Of a DNA stretch of 5,255 nt, positions 1 to 5,255 are shown in pieces. How positions within the stretch are numbered: position 1 is the first letter of the stretch; every line of letters starts with the position of its first letter. The DNA is from Burkholderiales bacterium (GTDB lineage: Bacteria > Pseudomonadota > Gammaproteobacteria > Burkholderiales > SG8-39): NCBI GenBank assembly GCA_016649475.1, contig JAENXP010000231.1:1-5255 (forward strand), read 5' to 3'. The translations under genes and the position numbers were made by a program. The notes under the pieces were generated by a model. It did no database searches, had not been told where the DNA came from, and was given only the letters and a program-made list of their open reading frames with translations.

Positions 1-462
1 ATCACCACCCTGCTCAAGGACCCGGTCGGATTTCGCGTCACCATCAACGAATTCGTGCACCGCTACACCGGCGCCAAAATAGACAAGATCGCGGGCATCG
101 AGTCGCGCGGCTTCATCATCGGCGCGGCGCTGGCGTTTCAGCTGGGGGTCGGGTTCGTGCCGATACGCAAGAAGGGCAAGCTGCCGGCCGCGACCGTGGG
201 ACACGACTACGAACTGGAATACGGCTTCGATCGCATCGAGCTGCATGTGGACGCGATCGCCAAGGGCGAGCGCGTGCTGCTGGTGGACGACCTGATCGCC
301 ACCGGGGGCACGGCCGAGGCGGCGATCAAGCTGATCGAAAAAATGGGCGGCAAGGTCGTCGAAGTCTGCGCCGTGATCGATCTGCCCGACCTCGGCGGGA
401 GCAAGCGCCTGCAAAAACTCAAGCACAAAGTGTTCACCTTGTGCGAGTTCGAGGGCGACTGA
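1..462 (+). CDS. apt: Adenine phosphoribosyltransferase, 3' part (start outside window)
   Basis: APRT converts adenine and PRPP to AMP and pyrophosphate in cytoplasmic purine salvage. The frame is open from base 1 and gives 153 residues, starting [12 protein letters not shown], to a TGA at 460-462. Bacterial APRT is about 170-185 residues, so roughly 20-30 N-terminal residues are missing. Family landmarks seen are the stretch [14 protein letters not shown] (about residues 32-45), the flexible-loop region [14 protein letters not shown], and the PRPP-binding loop [16 protein letters not shown] (about residues 91-106). A GTG at 55 is an internal valine codon, not the start, because conserved sequence lies upstream of it. 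The gene converges on arsM with only 18 bp between the stop codons. No obvious terminator lies in that gap. It is a housekeeping gene with no evident link to arsenic; I am very sure of the family. Confidence 0.96.
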   Translation: MTTLLKDPVGFRVTINEFVHRYTGAKIDKIAGIESRGFIIGAALAFQLGVGFVPIRKKGKLPAATVGHDYELEYGFDRIELHVDAIAKGERVLLVDDLIATGGTAEAAIKLIEKMGGKVVEVCAVIDLPDLGGSKRLQKLKHKVFTLCEFEGD

Positions 463-480
463 GCCCGGCGCGGTAGGACC

Positions 481-1317
481 TCAGGCGCAGCAGGCGGCGC
501 GCTCGGGCTTTTTCGCGCGCACGAAGGCGCTCATGAATTTTCCGTCGACCTGGGAGGCGATCGCGTCCACGTCTATGCCCTGGCCGGCGAGAAACTGGCG
601 CGCGTCCTCGACCTGGTAGATGCGCGTGGGTTCGAGCTCGATGTCCTCGAAGCCCGCCGCGGCGAGCTTCGCCCGGTATTCGGAATCGCGCAGGGCGCCG
701 GCGATGCAGCCTATCCATAGTTCGACGCGCCTGCGGATTGCATCCGGAATCTCGGCGGTGACGACGACGTCGGAGACGGCGAAGCGGCCGCCGGGCTTGA
801 GCACCCGGAACGCTTCGCGCAGCACCCGGTCCTTGTCCGAGGACAGGTTGATCACGCAATTGGAAATGATCACGTCGACCGAGTCGTCCGGCAGCGGAAT
901 GTTCTCGATTTCACCCTTGAGGAATTCGACATTGTCGATGCCGGCCTGCTTCTGGTTGGCGCGCGCCAGCGCCAGCATTTCGTCGGTCATGTCCAGACCG
1001 TAGGCTTTTCCCGCCGGGCCGACGCGCCTGGCCGAGAGCAGCACGTCGATGCCGCCGCCCGAGCCCAGGTCGAGCACGGTCTCGCCTGGATTCAACTGCG
1101 CCAGCGCCGTCGGATTGCCGCAGCCCAGCGAGGCCTGCATGGCCTGTTGCGGCACTTCGCCGCCCTGCTCGGTGCTGTAGAGATTGGAAGTGATCGGGTC
1201 GCAACCGGCTACCGACGCACGGCTGCTGCCGCAGCAGGCGGAGCCTGCGCCCTGAACCCGCAGCGCGGCTTCGCCGTATTTCTGTTTCACGACTTCACGG
1301 ATGTTTTCGGCGCTCAT
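481..1317 (-). CDS. arsM: Arsenite S-adenosylmethionine methyltransferase ArsM
   Basis: Cytosolic enzyme of the ArsM/AS3MT family that methylates As(III) with SAM, giving methylated and finally volatile arsenicals. From the chosen start the protein has 278 residues. The SAM-binding motif I is [10 protein letters not shown] (83-92), followed by GLDMTDEML (108-115 region) and the post-motif [11 protein letters not shown] (173-183). The cysteines expected for As(III) binding are visible: an N-terminal group (C28, C29, C39), C66 in SLGCGNP, C154 in SNCVINL and C204 in WIGCIAG; the last three match the conserved catalytic set of the family. The C-terminus ends in a further Cys pair (AACCA). The upstream ATG at 1323 sits only 1 nt from the AAGGAG box, whereas the ATG at 1317 has a 7-nt spacing, so 1317 is preferred. 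It is the last gene of the ars operon, 27 nt downstream of acr3. A generic UbiE-like methyltransferase is much less likely given the cysteines and the neighbours. Confidence 0.94.
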   Translation of the reverse strand: MSAENIREVVKQKYGEAALRVQGAGSACCGSSRASVAGCDPITSNLYSTEQGGEVPQQAMQASLGCGNPTALAQLNPGETVLDLGSGGGIDVLLSARRVGPAGKAYGLDMTDEMLALARANQKQAGIDNVEFLKGEIENIPLPDDSVDVIISNCVINLSSDKDRVLREAFRVLKPGGRFAVSDVVVTAEIPDAIRRRVELWIGCIAGALRDSEYRAKLAAAGFEDIELEPTRIYQVEDARQFLAGQGIDVDAIASQVDGKFMSAFVRAKKPERAACCA

Positions 1318-1324
1318 TCGCATG

Positions 1325-1330
1325 CTCCTT
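1325..1330 (-). promoter_or_regulatory. Shine-Dalgarno of arsM, decides the start
   Basis: On the minus strand the sequence reads AAGGAGCATGCGAATGAG. The box AAGGAG is 1 nt from the first ATG and 7 nt from the second. Only the second spacing is efficient, so translation should begin at 1317 (MSAEN...) and not at 1323. The box lies just after the acr3 stop codon, consistent with translation from one polycistronic message. No promoter is apparent in this 27-nt gap. Confidence 0.75.
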
Positions 1331-1344
1331 CTTTATCGATCGGT

Positions 1345-2400
1345 TTAAATGCCGCGCTCGTACCAGCCGCGCGTGGAGTTGACCACCTTGACTACGAGTA
1401 GCATCACCGGCACCTCGATCAGCACGCCGACCACCGTGGCGAGTGCCGCGCCGGAATTGAAGCCGAACAGGCTGATGGCCGCCGCCACGGCCAGTTCGAA
1501 AAAGTTGGACGCGCCGATCAGCGCCGAGGGGCAGGCGACATTGTGCTTTTCGCCGACTGCGCGGTTGAGCCAGTAGGCCAGCGCGGAATTGAAGAACACC
1601 TGGATCAGGATCGGCAGCGCCAGCATGGCGATGATCAGCGGCTGCCTGAGTATGGCTGCGCCCTGGAACGCGAACAACAGCACCAGCGTCAGCAGCAGCG
1701 CCGCGACGGAATAGGGGCCGATCGCCGCCAGAACGCGCTGGAATTGCGCCTCGCCCCCGGCCAGCAGCCGCTTGCGCCAGAGTTGCGCCAGGATCACCGG
1801 AATGACGATGTAGAGCACCACCGAGGTGAACAACGTGTCCCAGGGCACGCTGATCGAGGCCATGCCGAGCAACAGGGCGACGATGGGCGCGAAGGCGAAA
1901 ATCATGATGGTATCGTTCAATGCCACCTGCGACAGGGTGAAGTAGGGATCGCCGTCGGAGAGCCTGCTCCAGACGAATACCATGGCGGTGCAGGGTGCGG
2001 CCGCCAGCAGGATCAGGCCTGCGACGTAGCTGTCGATCTGGTCGGCCGGCAGATAGGGCGCGAAAACCTGGCGCACGAAAATCCAGGCGAGCAGGGCCAT
2101 GGAGAAGGGTTTCACCGCCCAGTTGACGAACAGCGTCACGCCTATGCCCTTCCAGTGATCCTTGACCTGGTGCAGGGCGCCGAAGTCGATGCGCAGCAGC
2201 ATGGGAATGATCATCACCCAGATGAGCAGGCCGACCGGAATGTTCACCCGGGCGAGTTCCATTCTGCCTATCGCCTGGAACACTCCGGGCAGCACCTGGC
2301 CCAGCGCGACGCCGATCAGGATGCACAGGAACACCCATACCGTGAGATAGCGCTCGAACACGCTCATGGATGCGCCGCCGGTTTTGCTGCCTCCACTCAT
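1345..2400 (-). CDS. acr3: Arsenite efflux transporter, Acr3 family
   Basis: Inner-membrane carrier that exports arsenite, usually driven by the proton motive force (BART superfamily, about ten membrane helices). The 351-residue length is normal. Successive hydrophobic segments start at about residues 20, 56, 88, 125, 160, 190, 230, 255, 300 and 322. The family signature [11 protein letters not shown] carries the essential cysteine at C137; [15 protein letters not shown] follows at about 158-172, [11 protein letters not shown] at about 296-306 and the conserved glutamate E329 in [11 protein letters not shown]. The ATG at 2400 has an AGGAAG box 8 nt upstream and overlaps the stop of the arsC remnant as ATGA. 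A second Met at residue 12 (MSVFERYL, position 2367) is a possible alternative start but lacks a clear ribosome binding site. It lies between the arsC remnant and arsM in an ArsR-controlled operon. It is unrelated in fold to ArsB of E. coli, although such genes are sometimes labelled arsB. Confidence 0.96.
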   Translation of the reverse strand: MSGGSKTGGASMSVFERYLTVWVFLCILIGVALGQVLPGVFQAIGRMELARVNIPVGLLIWVMIIPMLLRIDFGALHQVKDHWKGIGVTLFVNWAVKPFSMALLAWIFVRQVFAPYLPADQIDSYVAGLILLAAAPCTAMVFVWSRLSDGDPYFTLSQVALNDTIMIFAFAPIVALLLGMASISVPWDTLFTSVVLYIVIPVILAQLWRKRLLAGGEAQFQRVLAAIGPYSVAALLLTLVLLFAFQGAAILRQPLIIAMLALPILIQVFFNSALAYWLNRAVGEKHNVACPSALIGASNFFELAVAAAISLFGFNSGAALATVVGVLIEVPVMLLVVKVVNSTRGWYERGI

Positions 2401-2534
2401 TCGCTATTCTTCCTGCCCGCGTTGAATGCGCGGAAACGACGGTCCCCAATGCCGTTGAGCAGGGCTTCGGCGAGTATGCTGCGCGCCGAGTTGCCGGTGC
2501 ACAGGAAGAGGACATTGAATATGCGTTCGCTCAT
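2397..2534 (-). pseudogene. arsC: Truncated arsenate reductase (LMW-PTP-type ArsC), N-terminal 45 codons only
   Basis: The product begins [20 protein letters not shown] and continues [20 protein letters not shown], the normal N-terminus of the low-molecular-weight tyrosine-phosphatase-type ArsC that reduces arsenate to arsenite. The nucleophile loop CX5R (CTGNSAR, C12 to R18) is intact. Family members have roughly 130-170 residues; here the similarity stops after NAG at about residue 40, five unrelated residues follow (RKNSE), and the frame ends at TGA 2397-2399, which overlaps the acr3 ATG. The later redox cysteines and the catalytic Asp-Pro loop are absent, so arsenate reduction is not expected. 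It starts 17 nt after arsR; a clear Shine-Dalgarno is not visible, so translation may depend on arsR. Reading the frame upstream gives a Met at 2618, but that extension lies inside arsR and is not ArsC-like. A deletion in the genome is most likely; an assembly collapse is possible. Confidence 0.85.
2409..2414 (-). promoter_or_regulatory. Shine-Dalgarno of acr3, lying inside the arsC remnant
   Basis: AGGAAG stands 8 nt before the acr3 ATG at 2400. It lies within the last codons of the truncated arsC frame, exactly where similarity to ArsC has already ended. This suggests that these bases were originally the leader of acr3 and were joined to the 5' part of arsC by a deletion. Confidence 0.7.
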
Positions 2535-2551
2535 GCAGGGTACCAGTGGAA

Positions 2552-2905
2552 TCAGCGGGCGGATGCGGCCCGCCGCCGCTTGGGCGCGGCTGTCGCAGCT
2601 TTGGCGTCGGGCAGGCATTGCGCGCCCTGGCAGCAGTTGTCGGTGAGAAATGCGAGCAGCGCGTCCATCACCGCGTAGTCGGCGACGTAGAAAATGAAGC
2701 GACCTTCCTGGCGCCCGCGGATCAAGCCGACGCGGCTCAAGTGGGCTAGGTGAAAGGACAAGGTCGCCGGCGCGAGCGCCAGTTTCTCGCAGATCAGGCC
2801 GGCGTTGACACCCTGCGGCCCGGCCTGCACCAGCAGGCGAAAGATCGCGAGCCGGGTGTCGTGGCCTAGCGCGGCGAGCGCCTTGCTTGCGGGTGCAATT
2901 TCCAT
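2552..2905 (-). CDS. arsR: ArsR-type arsenite-responsive repressor
   Basis: Winged-helix repressor of the ArsR/SmtB family that leaves its operator when it binds As(III). The 117-residue product starts [25 protein letters not shown]; the recognition-helix region is about [18 protein letters not shown] (45-62) and the wing EGRFIFYV (67-74). Near the end DNCCQGAQC carries C91, C92 and C97. This resembles the C-terminal triad described for Acidithiobacillus ferrooxidans ArsR (two adjacent cysteines plus one a few residues on), not the CVC motif in the DNA-binding helix of the E. coli plasmid type. A basic tail ([10 protein letters not shown]) follows. The frame is open upstream to an ATG at 2995, but that extension is low-complexity, lacks a ribosome binding site and spans the promoter, so 2905 is chosen. 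Promoter geometry predicts a leaderless message. First gene of the ars operon, and expected to be autoregulated. Confidence 0.93.
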   Translation of the reverse strand: MEIAPASKALAALGHDTRLAIFRLLVQAGPQGVNAGLICEKLALAPATLSFHLAHLSRVGLIRGRQEGRFIFYVADYAVMDALLAFLTDNCCQGAQCLPDAKAATAAPKRRRAASAR

Positions 2906-2926
2906 ATTTCGAGTATTGTCGAAATA
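2905..2926. promoter_or_regulatory. Probable ArsR operator (inverted repeat over the -10 box)
   Basis: A perfect inverted repeat with 8-bp arms and a 6-bp centre: TATTTCGA, GTATTG, TCGAAATA on the plus strand. It covers the whole -10 box, the end of the spacer and the first base of the arsR ATG. An AT-rich dyad with this position is what is expected for an ArsR/SmtB repressor that blocks RNA polymerase. That ArsR binds it is inference from place and symmetry. Confidence 0.75.
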
Positions 2927-2940
2927 ACGTGCGATGTCAA
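2912..2940 (-). promoter_or_regulatory. Sigma70-type promoter of the ars operon
   Basis: On the minus strand a perfect -35 box TTGACA (2940-2935) is followed by a 17-bp spacer and a -10 box AATACT (2917-2912, four of six consensus bases). Counting seven bases on from the -10 box puts the start of transcription at about 2905, the A of the arsR start codon. The message would therefore have no 5' leader. The promoter should drive arsR, the arsC remnant, acr3 and arsM. Confidence 0.85.
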
Positions 2941-2989
2941 GCGGCTCGCCGCTCGCACCGGAGGCGCTGGCATCGGTGCTGTTCGCAGG

Positions 2990-2998
2990 TGGCATAAT
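2990..2998 (+). promoter_or_regulatory. Possible extended -10 promoter for the CDF-cbpA-cbpM unit
   Basis: TGG followed by CATAAT gives a TGn extended -10 element, with five of six -10 bases matching consensus. No good -35 lies at 16-18 bp; CTGGCA at 2967-2972 is a poor match with a 20-bp gap. Transcription would start near 3005, leaving a leader of about 70 nt before the CDF gene. The region is otherwise GC-rich, so this AT-rich element stands out, but the call is tentative. Confidence 0.4.
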
Positions 2999-3076
2999 GA
3001 GGCTGCGCTCGACCGCGCGCGGACCGGGGCTGGATGCGGATTACTTCAGTGGCGCCAGGCAAGAGATAAAGAGGCT

Positions 3077-3964
3077 ATGAAAGCCATACGCAAAATGGCC
3101 CTGCTTTCGATCGCCACCTCGATCGGCACGCTCGCCCTGAAGTTCGGCGCGTATTTTCTGACGGACTCGGTGAGCCTGCTGTCCGACGCGCTCGAGGCGC
3201 TGGTCAATCTCGCCGCCGGCCTGGTCGCACTTACCGCGCTCACCATCGCCGAGCAGCCGGCCGACGATCGCCACACCTACGGTCATGACAAGGCCGAATA
3301 TTTTTCGATCGGGGTCGAAGGCACGCTGATCCTGTTTGCCGCCGGTTCGATCATCTACGCCGGATGGAGCCGCTTCATGCATCCGGTGCTTCCGGACAAC
3401 CTCGGCTGGGGAATATTCGTGGGACTGCTTGCCGCGGCAATGAACTTCGCGGCGGCCCGCACCATGCTCAAGGTCGCAGCGAAGCATGACAGCGTCACCA
3501 TCGAGGCCGACGCCAAGCACCTGTTGACCGATGTGTGGACCTCGGCCGGCGTGCTCGGCGGCCTGTTGATCATCGTATTCATGCCAGAATGGAAAATCCT
3601 CGATCCGCTGATCGCGATCGCCGTCGGCTTGCACATCGTCGTCACCGGCGTGGATTTGCTGCGCCGCTCCATCGACGGCCTCATGGATGCGGCCCTGTCG
3701 CCCGAGGAAATCGGCATAACCGAGGAACTCATCCGGACAGGGCTGCCCGAGGGGGTGAGTTTTCATGCGCTGCGCACGCGCAAGGCAGGTGCCACGCGCT
3801 TTATCGATTTTCACCTGCTCTTGCCCGGGGAAACCAGCGTGCGCGAATCCCACGCCCTGTGCGACCGGCTGGAGGAATCGATCGCGAGTCATCTGGCCAG
3901 GGCGTCGGTCACCATTCACGTCGAACCGCTGGAGGCGCACGATACGCAGGCGCGATCGCCGTGA
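3077..3964 (+). CDS. Cation diffusion facilitator (CDF) family metal transporter
   Basis: Inner-membrane exporter of divalent metal ions, normally a homodimer that exchanges metal for protons. The 295 residues are typical: six membrane helices in the first ~200 residues, then a cytoplasmic domain of about 90. Helix 2 reads SLLSDALEALVNLAAG, so the two metal-site positions (Asp/Asp in E. coli YiiP, His/Asp in CzcD-type proteins) are E40 and N44 here. Helix 5 has the normal HxxxD pair, H148 and D152, in KHLLTDVWTS. The conserved loop HTYGHDKAEYFSIGVEG is at 66-82. The cytoplasmic domain keeps histidines in FIDFHL (H246), ESHALCDRLE (H259) and TIHVEP (H281), positions that resemble the YiiP metal sites. 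The ribosome binding site is weak: GAGG lies 2 nt and AAGAG 11 nt before the ATG. cbpA starts 25 nt downstream. Substrate (Zn, Fe, Co, Mn or Cd) cannot be told from the sequence. Confidence 0.92.
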   Translation: MKAIRKMALLSIATSIGTLALKFGAYFLTDSVSLLSDALEALVNLAAGLVALTALTIAEQPADDRHTYGHDKAEYFSIGVEGTLILFAAGSIIYAGWSRFMHPVLPDNLGWGIFVGLLAAAMNFAAARTMLKVAAKHDSVTIEADAKHLLTDVWTSAGVLGGLLIIVFMPEWKILDPLIAIAVGLHIVVTGVDLLRRSIDGLMDAALSPEEIGITEELIRTGLPEGVSFHALRTRKAGATRFIDFHLLLPGETSVRESHALCDRLEESIASHLARASVTIHVEPLEAHDTQARSP

Positions 3965-3989
3965 TTCGAGTTGCGCGTCAGGAGTAAAA

Positions 3990-4943
3990 ATGAAATACAA
4001 GGACTACTACCAGATCCTCGGGGTCGAACGCGACGCCGACACCGACGCGATCAAGAAGGCCTACCGCAGACTCGCGCACAAGTATCACCCGGACGTGTCG
4101 AAAGATCCCGCCGGCGAGGAAAAATTCAAGGAGATCGCCGACGCCTACCAGACGCTCAAGGATCCGGAAAAGCGCGCTGCCTACGACCAGCTCGGTCAAC
4201 ATCGGCCGGGACAGGAATTTCAGCCGCCTCCGGACTGGGGCAAGCAGTTTGGAGATACGCAGTTCTCGTTCGACGACGTCGACCTCGCGGACCTGTTCGC
4301 CGGGCTTTCGGGGCACAGGCCGCATGCGGGGCGGCAGGGCGGCGAGTTCAAGATGCCCGGCCAGGATTACGAGGTCACGGCGCACATCACTTTGGACGAA
4401 GCCAGTCGCGGCACCACGGTCGAGCTCGATCTCACCGTTCCGGAATACGACGCGCGCGGCCGCCTGCACCGCGTCGAGCGATCCTTCAAGGCGCGCATTC
4501 CCAAAGGCGCCACCGACGGACAGAGACTGCGGCTGCGCGGCAAGGGCGGGAAGGGCACGGGCGGCGGGCCCGACGGAGACTTGTATCTGAATATCGCATT
4601 GCACCCGCACGCGATCTACCGGGTCAGCGGTCACGACCTGTACCTGGACCTGCCCCTGACACCATGGGAAGCCGCGCTCGGCGCCGTGGTCGAAGTGCCT
4701 ACGCTGGTCGGCCCGGTCCATCTAAAAGTGCCGCCGGGAACGCACGCCGGGCAGAAACTGCGGCTCGCAAAGCGCGGACTGCCGAGACCGGGTGCAGGGG
4801 AGGGCGACTTGTACGCCATCGTGCAGATCGTGGTGCCCACGGTGCTGAGCGAGCGCGAGCGGGCCTTGTTCAAGGAACTGGCGGATGGCTCGACTTTCAA
4901 TCCGCGCGGACATTTCGAACAGGAGATCAGACATGAAGCTTGA
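3990..4943 (+). CDS. cbpA: DnaJ-class co-chaperone, curved-DNA-binding protein CbpA
   Basis: J-domain co-chaperone that stimulates the DnaK ATPase and delivers substrates; in E. coli CbpA also binds curved DNA in the nucleoid. The protein has 317 residues. The J domain is residues 1-70 (YYQILGVERDADTDAIKKAY), with the catalytic HPD at 33-35. A linker with scattered Gly, Phe and Asp follows (about 71-120), then C-terminal domains I (about 125-205) and II (about 206-285) and a tail. The DnaJ zinc-finger cysteines are absent; the protein has no cysteine at all, which fits CbpA (class B) and rules out DnaJ proper. The frame is open further upstream into the CDF gene, but the ATG at 3990 is set by AGGAG (3980-3984) with 5-nt spacing and by the J-domain start MKYKDYYQILG. 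It follows the CDF gene by 25 nt and overlaps cbpM by 11 nt, the usual cbpA-cbpM arrangement. Confidence 0.95.
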   Translation: MKYKDYYQILGVERDADTDAIKKAYRRLAHKYHPDVSKDPAGEEKFKEIADAYQTLKDPEKRAAYDQLGQHRPGQEFQPPPDWGKQFGDTQFSFDDVDLADLFAGLSGHRPHAGRQGGEFKMPGQDYEVTAHITLDEASRGTTVELDLTVPEYDARGRLHRVERSFKARIPKGATDGQRLRLRGKGGKGTGGGPDGDLYLNIALHPHAIYRVSGHDLYLDLPLTPWEAALGAVVEVPTLVGPVHLKVPPGTHAGQKLRLAKRGLPRPGAGEGDLYAIVQIVVPTVLSERERALFKELADGSTFNPRGHFEQEIRHEA

Positions 4944-5255
4944 GCAAGCCGATGAAATGTGGCTGGACGCCCATTGCGAGTGTTCGATTGCCGAGCTGCG
5001 GCGTGTTTCCGGCATGTCGGAAGCCGAATTGCGCGAGCTGGTAGATTACGGCGCGCTCGCGCCGATCAATCCGCAGGATGCCGAATGGGCCTTCAGCGGC
5101 GATATCGTGCTTACGGTGCAGGCTGCGGTTCGATTGCGCGATGACCTGGAGCTGGACGCGCAGGCCCTTGCCCTGACGCTTACACTGATCAAACGCATAC
5201 GCGAGCTCGAGGCGCAGATCGGCGATTTGCGTGCGCAGCTGCCGCGCCCTAAGCC
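4933..5255 (+). CDS. cbpM: Chaperone modulator CbpM (3' end outside window)
   Basis: Small MerR-HTH-like protein that binds the CbpA J domain and inhibits its co-chaperone and DNA-binding activity. The frame runs without a stop from ATG 4933 to the window end, giving 107 residues; the family is about 100-115 residues, so little is missing. The start has AGGAG (4921-4925) with 7-nt spacing and lies 11 nt inside the end of cbpA in another frame, implying translational coupling. The N-terminal part has the helix-turn-helix-like order CSIAELRRVSGMSEAELRELVDYGAL (17-42), then an acidic/aromatic stretch (DAEWAFSGD) and a C-terminal amphipathic helix (LTLIKRIRELEAQIGDLRAQL) that looks coiled-coil-forming. 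Overall similarity within this family is low, so the call rests on the fold pattern together with the position directly after cbpA. Confidence 0.88.
   Translation, partial: MKLEQADEMWLDAHCECSIAELRRVSGMSEAELRELVDYGALAPINPQDAEWAFSGDIVLTVQAAVRLRDDLELDAQALALTLTLIKRIRELEAQIGDLRAQLPRPK

Noticed and set aside
497..520. GCGCGC hairpin between apt and arsM as a bidirectional terminator
   Set aside because: The arms are in the arsM coding end, the T-run lies in the loop and not after the stem, so it does not have the shape of an intrinsic terminator.
1295..2515. Minus-strand open frame of 406 codons in another frame across acr3
   Set aside because: It overlaps acr3 almost completely, is Arg/Ala/Gly-rich, and crosses from the arsC remnant to arsM without recognisable domains.
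1543..2646. Long plus-strand open frame (367 codons) opposite acr3 and the arsC remnant
   Set aside because: It is antisense to a clear Acr3 membrane protein and its translation is rich in Gln, His, Asp and Arg with no family features, as expected from the complement of GC-rich membrane-protein codons.
2940..2953. Inverted repeat AGCGG-CTCG-CCGCT beside the arsR -35 box as a second operator
   Set aside because: Short, GC-rich and unlike the AT-rich dyad over the -10 box; dyads of this size are common by chance in GC-rich DNA.
2906..2995. 30-residue N-terminal extension of ArsR from an ATG at 2995
   Set aside because: No ribosome binding site precedes it, the added residues are low-complexity, and it would place the promoter and operator inside the coding region. 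The ArsR fold begins properly at the ATG at 2905.
3013..3022. Palindrome CCGCGCGCGG in the leader of the CDF gene as a metal-regulator site
   Set aside because: It is a simple alternating GC run in GC-rich DNA, with no match to a metal-regulator site that I can support.
3041..4000. Long minus-strand open frame (319 codons) opposite the CDF gene
   Set aside because: It mirrors the CDF coding sequence, its translation resembles no protein I know, and it has no convincing start signal. It is a GC-bias shadow.

Overview
The window is GC-rich, gene-dense chromosomal DNA. Its gene families (APRT, an Acr3/ArsM arsenic operon, a CDF metal transporter, CbpA/CbpM) suggest a proteobacterium, most likely a beta- or gammaproteobacterium; this is inferred from gene content and protein style only. 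Almost all the DNA is coding. The only intergenic stretch above 30 bp is the ~170 bp between the two divergent operons, so no stretch over 300 bp lacks a gene. I saw no tRNA, rRNA, CRISPR array or insertion sequence.

Layout. (1) Positions 1-462, plus strand: the 3' part of apt (purine salvage), whose start lies outside the window. (2) Positions 481-2905, minus strand: an arsenic-resistance operon read right to left as arsR, an arsC remnant, acr3, arsM. ArsR is the arsenite-responsive repressor, Acr3 the arsenite efflux carrier and ArsM the arsenite methyltransferase. The arsenate reductase gene between arsR and acr3 is reduced to 45 codons: it keeps the CX5R phosphatase loop, then runs straight into the acr3 ribosome binding site and ends in an ATGA overlap with acr3. 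(3) Positions 2905-3076: the divergent control region. A good sigma70-type promoter for arsR (TTGACA, 17 bp, AATACT) has an 8-bp-arm inverted repeat over its -10 box. The predicted transcript starts at or next to the arsR ATG, so the message should be leaderless. (4) Positions 3077-5255, plus strand: a CDF-family cation transporter, then the J-domain co-chaperone cbpA and its modulator cbpM (cut by the window end), tightly spaced and probably co-transcribed.

Function as a whole. The ars operon looks suited to arsenite (sensing, efflux, methylation) and has no intact arsenate reductase of its own in this window. The divergent unit pairs export of a divalent metal with a protein-folding module. 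The genes are of known families. The less ordinary points are the in-frame arsC deletion, the leaderless arsR start buried in its operator, and a CDF transporter whose second transmembrane helix carries Glu and Asn where the usual metal-binding His/Asp or Asp/Asp pair sits. I found no evidence of a wholly new system.
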